Assembly: GCA_964592775.1 (NCBI GenBank) | Contig: CAZQFX010000043.1 | Span: 1-18,895 of the forward strand | Reading direction: 5' to 3' | Length of the DNA: 18,895 nucleotides | From: SURF-21 sp964592775 | Lineage (GTDB): Bacteria > Actinomycetota > Geothermincolia > Geothermincolales > RBG-13-55-18 | Shown here: positions 13,364 through 18,895 of the stretch, piece after piece | Position numbering within the stretch: the stretch's first letter is position 1 | Layout of the letters: every line of letters begins with the position of its first letter | Program-made: the position numbers and the translations under genes | The notes under the pieces: model-generated | Told to the model about the DNA's origin: nothing | Seen by the model: only the letters and a program-made list of their open reading frames with translations | The model's database searches: none

Positions 13364-14119
13364 TTGGCGAAACACAGCGAGCTGGACGCGGGCTCCTTCG
13401 TCCCGGTTTATTTCCAGCTGGCACAGATGCTGCACGGTGAGATAATGAACGGCAGCCTGCGCCCGGGCGACCGCGTGCCCAGCGAGAACGAGCTCAGCGA
13501 GGAATACGGCGTGAGCCGCATGACCGCGCGCAAGGCCATCTCCCTGTTGACGGAGAAAGGGCTGGTGCGGCGGGAGAAGGGCAAGGGCACGTTCGTCAGC
13601 CGGCCGCGGGTCGAAGGCGGCCTCTTCCTCATCCCCGACCTCCACGACGAGATGAGGATGCAGGGCCTCTCTACCGACGTCAGGCTCCTGGGCGTCAGGC
13701 TGGTGGCGGCGGGAAAGGAGCCCGCCTCCAGGCTGGGGATACGGAAGGGCGAGAAGGTCATCTACATGGAGAGGGTTCTCGAGGGAGGGGGCGAACCCAT
13801 GGTGCTCGACCGCAAGTACGTGCTTCTCGACCGCTCGCAGCCCCTGCTGGAGTCCGAGCTGGGCCACGGCTCGACGGAGGACCTCTTCGCGGGCAACCCG
13901 GAGATGGCCCCGGTCCGCGCCGACCTCAAGCTCTCCGCCACCACCCTCTCCGCGCGCGAAGCCCACCTGCTGGGCGGCAGGAAGGGAGCGGCGGCGTTCT
14001 GCATGGAACAGCTCATCTTCGCGGCCAACGACAGGAGGGTCGCCTGGGGATGGTTGATATACAGGGGCGACAGGTTCAGCTTCGAGTCTTCGAGCCAGCT
14101 GCTGCGAGGTGATGCCTGA
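13364..14119 (+). CDS. GntR-family regulator, HutC subfamily
   Basis: A 251-aa regulator. The N-terminal winged HTH (residues about 13-80) reads V-P-V-Y-F-Q-L-A, I-M-N-G-S-L-R-P-G-D-R-V-P-S-E-N-E-L, V-S-R-M-T-A-R-K-A-I and K-G-K-G-T-F-V. A UTRA ligand-binding domain follows (about 100-245, with G-E-K-V-I-Y-M-E-R and the final R-F-S-F-E-S-S). The frame is open from 13322, but that position lies in the operator. TTG at 13364 follows AAGGGGGAG and sits about 35 bases after the predicted transcription start, so it is chosen. Its stop overlaps the next ATG (TGATG). It probably represses the methyl-transfer operon and responds to a small molecule related to the substrate; the ligand is unknown. Confidence 0.92.
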   Translation: MAKHSELDAGSFVPVYFQLAQMLHGEIMNGSLRPGDRVPSENELSEEYGVSRMTARKAISLLTEKGLVRREKGKGTFVSRPRVEGGLFLIPDLHDEMRMQGLSTDVRLLGVRLVAAGKEPASRLGIRKGEKVIYMERVLEGGGEPMVLDRKYVLLDRSQPLLESELGHGSTEDLFAGNPEMAPVRADLKLSATTLSAREAHLLGGRKGAAAFCMEQLIFAANDRRVAWGWLIYRGDRFSFESSSQLLRGDA

Positions 14120-14760
14120 TGGACAGGGACGAAAAGCTGGTGCGGGCGATGGGGGACCTCGAAGAGGAAGAGGTCATCTCCGGCGTGCGGGAGATGCTCG
14201 CCGATGGTGTCGAGCCGCTGCACATCGTCGAGCTGTGCCGCAAGGGCTTCGAGGTCGTGGGAAAGCGCTACGAGGCACGCGAATATTTCCTCTCCGGCCT
14301 GATCATCTCGGACGACATCTTCAAGAGCGTCCTCGGGCTCCTGGAGAGCTCTGGTTGTTTCCGCCCGTCGGAAGAGGAGAAGACAGGCAAGGTCGTCGTG
14401 GGGGCCCCGCTGGGCGACGTGCATGACATAGGCAAGGGGATCATCTCCCAACTGCTGCGTTATTCCGGCTTCGAGGTCATCGACCTGGGCGTCAACGTCA
14501 GGCCGGCGGACTTCCTGCAGGCGGCCGCGGAGAGCGGCGCGGAGGTGCTGGGGATAAGCACCCTCATCACCACGGCCTACGAGTCCCTGCGCGAGACCGT
14601 GTTCGCCTTCGACCGCGAGGGCCTGCGCGCGAGCGTGAAGATAATGCTGGGCGGCGGGGCCGTCTCCCAGAGGGTATGCGAGTACGCAGGAGCCGACGCC
14701 TGGAGCCGGGACGCCGCCGACGCCGTCAGGTTCGCCAGGCAGTTCACGGGAAAGGAGTAG
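14119..14760 (+). CDS. Corrinoid protein 1 (MtbC/MtaC-like)
   Basis: A 213-aa methyl-carrier protein. A helical N-terminal cap domain (about 1-85; V-G-K-R-Y-E-A-R-E-Y-F-L-S-G-L-I) precedes a Rossmann B12-binding domain (about 90-208). The lower-ligand motif is D-V-H102-D-I-G-K-G, followed by G-F-E-V-I-D-L-G-V-N-V, L-G-I-S-T-L and M-L-G-G-G-A. The cobalamin is held base-off with His102 on cobalt and accepts and gives up a methyl group. It starts within the stop of the regulator gene and ends 5 bases before a second, clearly related corrinoid protein. It is the more diverged copy, with S-T-L-I-T-T-A in place of the usual S-x-L-L-T in this loop. It may act as a dedicated partner or form a pair with copy 2. 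Confidence 0.93.
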   Translation: MDRDEKLVRAMGDLEEEEVISGVREMLADGVEPLHIVELCRKGFEVVGKRYEAREYFLSGLIISDDIFKSVLGLLESSGCFRPSEEEKTGKVVVGAPLGDVHDIGKGIISQLLRYSGFEVIDLGVNVRPADFLQAAAESGAEVLGISTLITTAYESLRETVFAFDREGLRASVKIMLGGGAVSQRVCEYAGADAWSRDAADAVRFARQFTGKE

Positions 14761-14765
14761 GAGAT

Positions 14766-15389
14766 ATGGACGAGAAGATCGCCGCCCTGATCGCACAAGT
14801 GGAAGAGGATATGACCCTGGAGGAGGTGCGCAAGGCCCTGGCGGAGGGTGCCGACCCACTCTCGCTGGTGGAGGCGCTGCGCGAGGGGATGTCCGTGGTG
14901 GGAGAGAAGTACGAGGCCAAGGAGTATTTCCTCCCCGACCTCATCCTCTCGGCGGAGATCTTCAAGGAGGCCATCGCGCTGATAGAGCCGCACCTGCAGA
15001 GCGACAATATCGCCACCAGGGGGACCGTGGTCATCGGCACCGTGCAGGGCGACATCCACGACATAGGCAAGAACATCGTGGCCACCATGCTCAAGTGCAA
15101 CGGCTACGGCGTGCACGACCTCGGTGTGGACGTGCCCCCACAGGCATTCGTGGAGAAGGCCTCCAGCACCGGGGCCGGCCTGGTGGCCATGTCGGGCCTG
15201 CTCACCCTGGCCTTCGACGCCATGAAGGACACCGTGGACGCCCTGGCCGAGGCGGGCCTGCGCGACAGGCTCAAGATCATCATCGGTGGAGGCCCGGTGA
15301 ACGAGAAGGTGCTCGAGTACAGCGGTGCCGACGCCTTCGGCAAGGACCCGGCGGAAGCGGTGCGGCTGGCCGGCCAGCACATGGGATAG
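14766..15389 (+). CDS. Corrinoid protein 2 (MtbC/MtaC-like)
   Basis: A 207-aa paralogue of the preceding protein with the same two domains. The N-terminal cap (V-G-E-K-Y-E-A-K-E-Y-F-L-P-D-L-I) is followed by the B12 domain with D-I-H98-D-I-G-K-N, G-Y-G-V-H-D-L-G-V-D-V-P, M-S-G-L-L-T-L-A and I-I-G-G-G-P. It reads like the standard form of the family (G-D-I-H-D-I-G-K-N). The ATG at 14766 follows GGAGTAGGAG. Tightly packed in the operon, it is likely the main methyl acceptor for the methyltransferase encoded next. No dedicated substrate:corrinoid methyltransferase of the MtaB/MttB/MtbB type and no corrinoid reactivase are visible in the window. Confidence 0.94.
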   Translation: MDEKIAALIAQVEEDMTLEEVRKALAEGADPLSLVEALREGMSVVGEKYEAKEYFLPDLILSAEIFKEAIALIEPHLQSDNIATRGTVVIGTVQGDIHDIGKNIVATMLKCNGYGVHDLGVDVPPQAFVEKASSTGAGLVAMSGLLTLAFDAMKDTVDALAEAGLRDRLKIIIGGGPVNEKVLEYSGADAFGKDPAEAVRLAGQHMG

Positions 15390-15423
15390 GAAGCACGGTC
15401 CTCGCCGCGGGAAGGGAAGGCAG

Positions 15424-16629
15424 ATGAAAGACAGGATCATGCTCCACCCCGGGGACACCATGACCTCGGAGGAGCGGATGAAGGCGGCCATCCGCCTGCA
15501 GGTGCCCGACCGCGTGCCGGTGGTCCCCTGCGTCTACTATTATTTCGCCACCTACTCCGGCCTCTCGTTCGCGGACCTCTTCCGTCCCCGGCTCTACCGC
15601 CGGGCGACCATGAAACTCTTCGACGAGCTCGGCCCCTGGGATGCCTACAACTTCTTCCACACCTACTACCGGGAGCTGGCCTCTTTCTTCATCCCCATGG
15701 TGACCCTGGAGCCGGGCTTCGAGCTGCCGGCAGACAGCATCCGGCAGTTCAAGGAGGAGGAGATCATGCTGCCGGAAGATTACGCCCACATCCTGGAGAT
15801 CGGTGAGCGGACGCCGCGGCTCTCCTTCTACCGCGCCATGATGGGGTTCATGCCCAGGATCTACGATTACATACGAGAAGGCTGGCGGTCCTACGCTTTC
15901 GTGCTGCCGCGCTTCGCGGCGCAACTGGCCTGGTACCGCTACGAATTCCGGGACTGGTTCGCACGCGGGGCCACCCTCTTCTATTCCATCGGCCCCGTAG
16001 AGGTACCCTTCGACACCTTTTCCCTCGCGCGCGGGCTCATCCCCTTCGTCAAGGACCTTGCCAAATATCCCGGGGATATCTGCAGGGCAGCGGAGGCGCT
16101 GGTGCCCGGATACCTTTTCCTCATCAAGGCGACCGTAAACCTCTTCGGGATCAGGCGGGCGATGATCGACCTCCATCGCTCCTCCAGCGATTTCATCTCC
16201 CCCGATCAGTTCAGGAGATTCGCCCTGCCCTCCCTCAAACTACTGGTCGAGGGGCTCAAGGACGAAGGCATAGACGTGATCATGCACTGCGACGGCGACT
16301 GGCTCCTCAACCTGGAGGCCCTGCGCGAGCTGCCGGCGGGACAGTGCGTGATCCAGCTTGACGGGGCCACGGATATATTCAAGGCCAAGGAGGTCATCGG
16401 GGACCGCATGTGTATCTACGGGGACGTGCCGGCGAGCATGCTGGCCCTGGGGTCCGCGACGGAGGTGGACGAGTACTGCCACCGCCTCATCGAGGAGGTG
16501 GGAAAGGGCGGGGGATTCATGCTGGGCACCGGGTGCGAACTGGCGCCGAACGCCAAGGCGGAGAACGTCAAAGCCATGCTGGATTCGGCGGCGAAATACG
16601 GCTATTACCAGGAAAGGGTCGGGACTTGA
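15424..16629 (+). CDS. UroD-family corrinoid methyltransferase
   Basis: A 401-aa protein of the uroporphyrinogen-decarboxylase fold. In a corrinoid operon this points to methyl transfer (MtaA/MtbA-like or demethylase type) and not to heme synthesis. The N-terminal M-T-S-E-E-R-M-K-A-A-I-R and V-P-D-R-V-P-V-V-P are typical. Zinc-type residues are His288 and Cys289 (I-M-H-C-D-G-D-W) and Cys371 (G-T-G-C-E-L-A-P). In classical MtaA/MtbA the motif is H-x-C; here His and Cys are adjacent, as in a UroD-like subgroup. Also present: Q-L-D-G-A-T-D-I-F-K-A-K and I-Y-G-D-V-P-A-S. It could either take methyl from the substrate to the corrinoid or from the corrinoid to an acceptor; the direction cannot be read from sequence. 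It starts 35 bases after corrinoid protein 2. Confidence 0.9.
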   Translation: MKDRIMLHPGDTMTSEERMKAAIRLQVPDRVPVVPCVYYYFATYSGLSFADLFRPRLYRRATMKLFDELGPWDAYNFFHTYYRELASFFIPMVTLEPGFELPADSIRQFKEEEIMLPEDYAHILEIGERTPRLSFYRAMMGFMPRIYDYIREGWRSYAFVLPRFAAQLAWYRYEFRDWFARGATLFYSIGPVEVPFDTFSLARGLIPFVKDLAKYPGDICRAAEALVPGYLFLIKATVNLFGIRRAMIDLHRSSSDFISPDQFRRFALPSLKLLVEGLKDEGIDVIMHCDGDWLLNLEALRELPAGQCVIQLDGATDIFKAKEVIGDRMCIYGDVPASMLALGSATEVDEYCHRLIEEVGKGGGFMLGTGCELAPNAKAENVKAMLDSAAKYGYYQERVGT

Positions 16630-16684
16630 AGGACGCACCGTCCTCAGTGCGGCTTCTGCGGTCCGGCCCCAGTGGGCTTGGTAC

Positions 16685-16704
16685 CCGCATCGTTCTTGAT
16701 GCGG
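16685..16704 (+). other. Hairpin between methyltransferase and oxidoreductase genes
   Basis: A perfect 7-bp stem (CCGCATC / GATGCGG) with loop GTTCTT lies in the 151-base gap 16630-16780, which is unusually long inside an otherwise tight operon. A smaller hairpin (CGCAC / GTGCG) lies at about 16632-16649. There is no T-run; it could be a processing or attenuation site that sets the level of the downstream gene. Confidence 0.45.
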
Positions 16705-16780
16705 CTGAGGCCCCGAGGAGTTCATCGGCTCGCGCGACGTCTATGCCGATGGTCCGAACTTTACGGGAGGAGAAGCGGCC

Positions 16781-18091
16781 ATGTACGGGATAACCATCAT
16801 CGGAGGGGCGGGGGACATGGCGCGGGTGGCGGCGAGGACCTTCCTCTCCCAGCTGGGCGAGGTGCGGCTGGTGCTGGCCGACTACGACCTCGCCAAGGCG
16901 GAGAAGGTGGCGGCTTCGTATGCCTCTCCCGCCGTGGAGGCCGTCTTCGTGGACATCTACGACCCGGCGTTGTTGCGCGAGGTCATCCGGGGGAGCGACC
17001 TGGTGGCCAACTGCACCGGCCCCTATTACCGCACCGGCCGCCCGGTGGTGGAAGCCTGCATGGATGAGGAGGTCGACTATATCGACCTGGGCGACGACGA
17101 GGAATCCGCCCTGGAACTGCTGACCCTGCACGAACGGGCGGAGAAAGCGGGCATCACCGCGCTCATTTGCTGCGGGGTGGCGCCGGGGGTGGTCAACGTC
17201 GTCGCGCGCGAATGCGCCGAGAGGCTGGACGAGGTGGAGAGCATCGATCTGGCCTGGGTCACAGGGTCAACCCCCCCGAAGGAAGACCGGGAGAGAGGCG
17301 GAGCGGCCGTATTCGAGCACATGGTTCACGCCTGCATGGGCAAGTGCGGGACCATAAGGGACGGTAAAAGGGTGGAGATACCTTCCTTCCGCCTTGGGCA
17401 CGTCCTGGAGTTCCCCGAGCCCCTGGGGGAGTACATGCTCTTCGAGCTGGGACACGCGGAAGTCGCTACCATGCCCCGTTATTTCCCGGGCGTGAAGACC
17501 GTCCGCACCATGGGCGCCCTTTATCCGCCGGCCAACAACGGCGTATTCCGCGGCATAGCCGACGCCGTCGACAAGGGCAAGGTGGAGATGAAGGAAGCGG
17601 TGAGGTTCCTGCTGGCTTTGGACGCGGGAGAGAACCCGCGCGGCTTCAAGCTCTATCTCCATATGCTGGGAGGGGTCGTCTCGCAGCTCTGCCGCCGGGA
17701 GCTCAAGGCACGCGACTTCCTTCATTTCCTCAAACAAGCGGCGGGCAAGCCCCCGGGCGTATCAAAGGGCGGCGTCCTGGTGGCCGTGGAAGGGATCAAG
17801 GACGGCAAGAGGATGCGCGTGCGGGCGGTCAACGCCGGCTACCAGGGCGGGCCTGAAGGTGAATTCGACATGGACGACTGGACCGGCACCCCCCTGGCGG
17901 TATTCGCGTCCATGCTCCTGGATGGGTCGATAGCGGAAAAAGGGGTCATGTCGCCGGAGGCCTGTGTCGATCCCGCCGAGTTCACCCGGCGCATGGTCGC
18001 GGCCATGCCAGCGGCCGGAGAAGCCCTGCGTGTGGAGGTCGAGGTCATCGGCATAGAGCGGAAGACATCCCGATCAAGGAGGAGAGGATGA
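16781..18091 (+). CDS. Saccharopine dehydrogenase-like oxidoreductase
   Basis: A 436-aa protein with an N-terminal Rossmann NAD(P)-binding domain (I-T-I-I-G-G-A-G-D-M, residues 4-13; then L-V-L-A-D-Y-D, D-L-V-A-N-C-T-G-P-Y-Y and Y-I-D-L-G-D-D). The C-terminal catalytic region carries C-C-G-V-A-P-G-V-V-N and W-V-T-G-S. This matches the saccharopine dehydrogenase NADP-binding family (PF03435 type), a broad group of oxidoreductases on amino-acid-like substrates, so lysine metabolism should not be assumed. The ATG at 16781 follows GGGAGGAG. It is followed directly, with no gap, by a truncated second methyltransferase. In this operon it may act on the substrate or demethylated product; it is not a known part of corrinoid methyltransferase systems. 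Confidence 0.88.
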   Translation: MYGITIIGGAGDMARVAARTFLSQLGEVRLVLADYDLAKAEKVAASYASPAVEAVFVDIYDPALLREVIRGSDLVANCTGPYYRTGRPVVEACMDEEVDYIDLGDDEESALELLTLHERAEKAGITALICCGVAPGVVNVVARECAERLDEVESIDLAWVTGSTPPKEDRERGGAAVFEHMVHACMGKCGTIRDGKRVEIPSFRLGHVLEFPEPLGEYMLFELGHAEVATMPRYFPGVKTVRTMGALYPPANNGVFRGIADAVDKGKVEMKEAVRFLLALDAGENPRGFKLYLHMLGGVVSQLCRRELKARDFLHFLKQAAGKPPGVSKGGVLVAVEGIKDGKRMRVRAVNAGYQGGPEGEFDMDDWTGTPLAVFASMLLDGSIAEKGVMSPEACVDPAEFTRRMVAAMPAAGEALRVEVEVIGIERKTSRSRRRG

Positions 18092-18316
18092 ATGAAAGTA
18101 ACCAGGCTGCTCCATCCTGAAGACACCATGACCGCGGAGGAGAGGCTGCAGGCGGCCATCAACCTGCAGGTGCCCGACCGCGTGCCCTCGTGCGCGTTCA
18201 TCTACTACTACGCCGCGTTTCATGCAGGGATAACCGTGCACGAGCTGTGGTCGGAGCCGAAGAAATACCGCATGGCCCTGGACAGATGCTACCGCGACCT
18301 GGGCCCCTGGGAGTAA
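18092..18316 (+). pseudogene. Truncated second UroD-family methyltransferase
   Basis: 74 residues that match the N-terminus of the methyltransferase at 15424 closely (shared L-H-P-x-D-T-M-T-x-E-E-R, N/R-L-Q-V-P-D-R-V-P, Y-Y-Y, D-L-G-P-W), then a TAA immediately after G-P-W-E. Downstream sequence has no similarity in any frame, so the gene was cut by deletion or rearrangement at about 18313 and not by a point mutation. Translation signals are intact: AAGGAGGAGAGG lies before the ATG, which follows the upstream stop directly. A 23-bp stretch is identical in the two copies (15496-15518 and 18164-18186). The 108 bases after it hold no gene and are less GC-rich. Confidence 0.85.
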
Positions 18317-18424
18317 CTATTCAGCCCCACTCTCACCACGAAGAGCAACCAACTGACACAGATTGAGTTACATGAAATAGCGTAAAGAGGTCTGGCACGT
18401 GTACGTAATATTCCCTGGAGCAGT

Positions 18425-18658
18425 CTAAATCTTGATCGCCCTTATCTTCTCCGCCAGGGCGCTCCCGACGTCCTTGCCGGAGAAGAAAGAAACCGACTTA
18501 TCTATCTTTTCCGAGAGTTCGGGGAGCTTGTCCGCGGTCAGGGTATCGGGCGTCACGCCCAACAGTTCACAGTTTTTCTTTACCGTAGCCCTGGCGATGA
18601 AATCGCCCACTGCGTCGGAGAGGATCTTCTCTATCTCCTGCGCCAGTTTGTTCGCCAA
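18425..18658 (-). CDS. Small hypothetical helical protein
   Basis: A 77-aa soluble, largely helical protein with an N-terminal amphipathic helix (L-A-Q-E-I-E-K-I-L-S-D-A-V-G-D-F-I) and a middle segment L-L-G-V-T-P-D-T-L-T-A-D-K-L-P-E-L. A second helix and L-A-E-K-I-R-A-I at the C-terminus follow. It resembles short helical modules found in regulatory proteins, but I cannot assign a family. The start is TTG at 18658, supported by AGGAGGA 7 bases upstream. It is convergent with the truncated methyltransferase. One cysteine, and no membrane helix. Confidence 0.75.
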   Translation of the reverse strand: MANKLAQEIEKILSDAVGDFIARATVKKNCELLGVTPDTLTADKLPELSEKIDKSVSFFSGKDVGSALAEKIRAIKI

Positions 18659-18740
18659 AGTCCTTCCTCCTGTCCCCTCAACTCCTTCTTTGGCGGCGAT
18701 GAGTTCGCCTTGTGTTTACCTGCAATATTCCCCTAACCCA

Positions 18741-18755
18741 GGAATCCGCGATTCC
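18741..18755. promoter_or_regulatory. Palindrome upstream of the small hypothetical gene
   Basis: GGAATC-CGC-GATTCC is a 15-bp perfect interrupted palindrome in the AT-rich gap between the partial gene at the window end and the gene at 18425. It could be an operator or a small terminator-like hairpin for the minus-strand gene that ends at 18819. No T-run in either direction. Confidence 0.3.
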
Positions 18756-18818
18756 CTATGATATATCGTTTGCAGTATGGAGAAACTTTATCCCCATCCA
18801 TAGATTAATCCAGCGTTG

Positions 18819-18895
18819 TTATTCCTTTAGTTCCTCGTCAATGCGGCGCAGCACCTTCTGGCCGCTGCGCAGCAGGCCATGCAGGGCGGCGTAGG
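18819..18895 (-). CDS. C-terminal end of a gene entering from the right
   Basis: The last 24 residues of a minus-strand frame are open to the window edge (Y-A-A-L-H-G-L-L-R-S-G-Q-K-V-L-R-R-I-D-E-E-L-K-E) and end at TAA. The amphipathic, basic-then-acidic pattern looks like a C-terminal helix. Too short to identify. Confidence 0.4.
   Translation of the reverse strand, partial: YAALHGLLRSGQKVLRRIDEELKE

Noticed and set aside
13760..14859. Long minus-strand frame (365 residues) across the regulator and first corrinoid gene
   Set aside because: It spans two clear plus-strand genes with family motifs and is itself Pro/Arg/His-rich. A GC-rich shadow frame.
15280..16176. Minus-strand open frame (298 residues) opposite the methyltransferase
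   Set aside because: Antisense to a clear UroD-family protein and reads as low-complexity charged sequence.
16705..16780. In-frame upstream extension of the oxidoreductase gene that reads like protein (P-E-E-F-I-G-S-R-D-V-Y-A-D-G-P-N-F)
   Set aside because: There is no start codon between the upstream TGA and the ATG at 16781, and that ATG has its own GGGAGGAG site. Could be a relic of a deleted gene, but unsupported.

Overview
The window is GC-rich (clearly above 60% by eye), with short intergenic gaps, many overlapping stop/start codons and some GTG/TTG starts. The gene families are a MEDS-domain histidine kinase, tandem corrinoid proteins, a UroD-like methyltransferase, a COG0523 GTPase, a ROK kinase and a DUF6206-like protein. 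Together they suggest an anaerobic, corrinoid-using bacterium, most likely an uncultured actinobacterial lineage of the Geothermincolia/OPB41/Coriobacteriia type. That placement is inferred from gene families and composition, not from a marker gene.

Layout. (1) 133-1703, minus strand: a DUF6206-like protein and a small SHOCT membrane protein. (2) 1923-3886, plus strand: a PadR-type regulator with its own promoter and operator-like palindrome, then a UPF0718/COG0701 permease split into two half-size genes, then the broken C-terminal end of an ABC-2 permease. (3) 3976-6690: a 904-aa soluble MEDS-GAF-PAS-PAS histidine kinase without an adjacent response regulator. (4) 6961-8600: a ROK-family sugar kinase (minus) and two small poorly defined genes around 8.1-8.6 kb. 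(5) 8804-11940: tRNA-Ser(GGA), then a small integrated element of about 2.76 kb inside tRNA-Arg(ACG). The element carries an HTH protein, two small membrane proteins, two copies of a ~100-bp palindromic repeat and a tyrosine recombinase. The integrase stop codon is supplied by the tRNA. The element re-supplies the 5' half of the tRNA, so the original tRNA promoter is left behind at the far end. (6) 12099-13036, minus strand: a COG0523 (CobW-like) G domain and an overlapping small gene that may be its detached C-terminal domain. (7) 13294-18316, plus strand: a methyl-transfer operon of HutC/GntR regulator, two tandem corrinoid proteins, a UroD-family methyltransferase, a saccharopine-dehydrogenase-like oxidoreductase and a truncated second UroD methyltransferase. 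(8) 18425-18895, minus strand: a small helical protein and the C-terminal end of a gene running off the window.

How it fits together. The methyl-transfer operon looks like a catabolic system. A ligand-sensing GntR/HutC repressor would sit on the perfect palindrome TTGTATATACAA that overlaps the start of its own promoter. A methyl group would pass through the corrinoid proteins by way of the UroD-type methyltransferase, and the oxidoreductase would act on the substrate or demethylated product. The divergent COG0523 GTPase is a candidate metal or cofactor chaperone. The substrate cannot be read from the sequence. The most unusual structures are the 5'-half tRNA reconstruction by the small integrated element and this methyl-transfer operon with paired, diverged corrinoid proteins.
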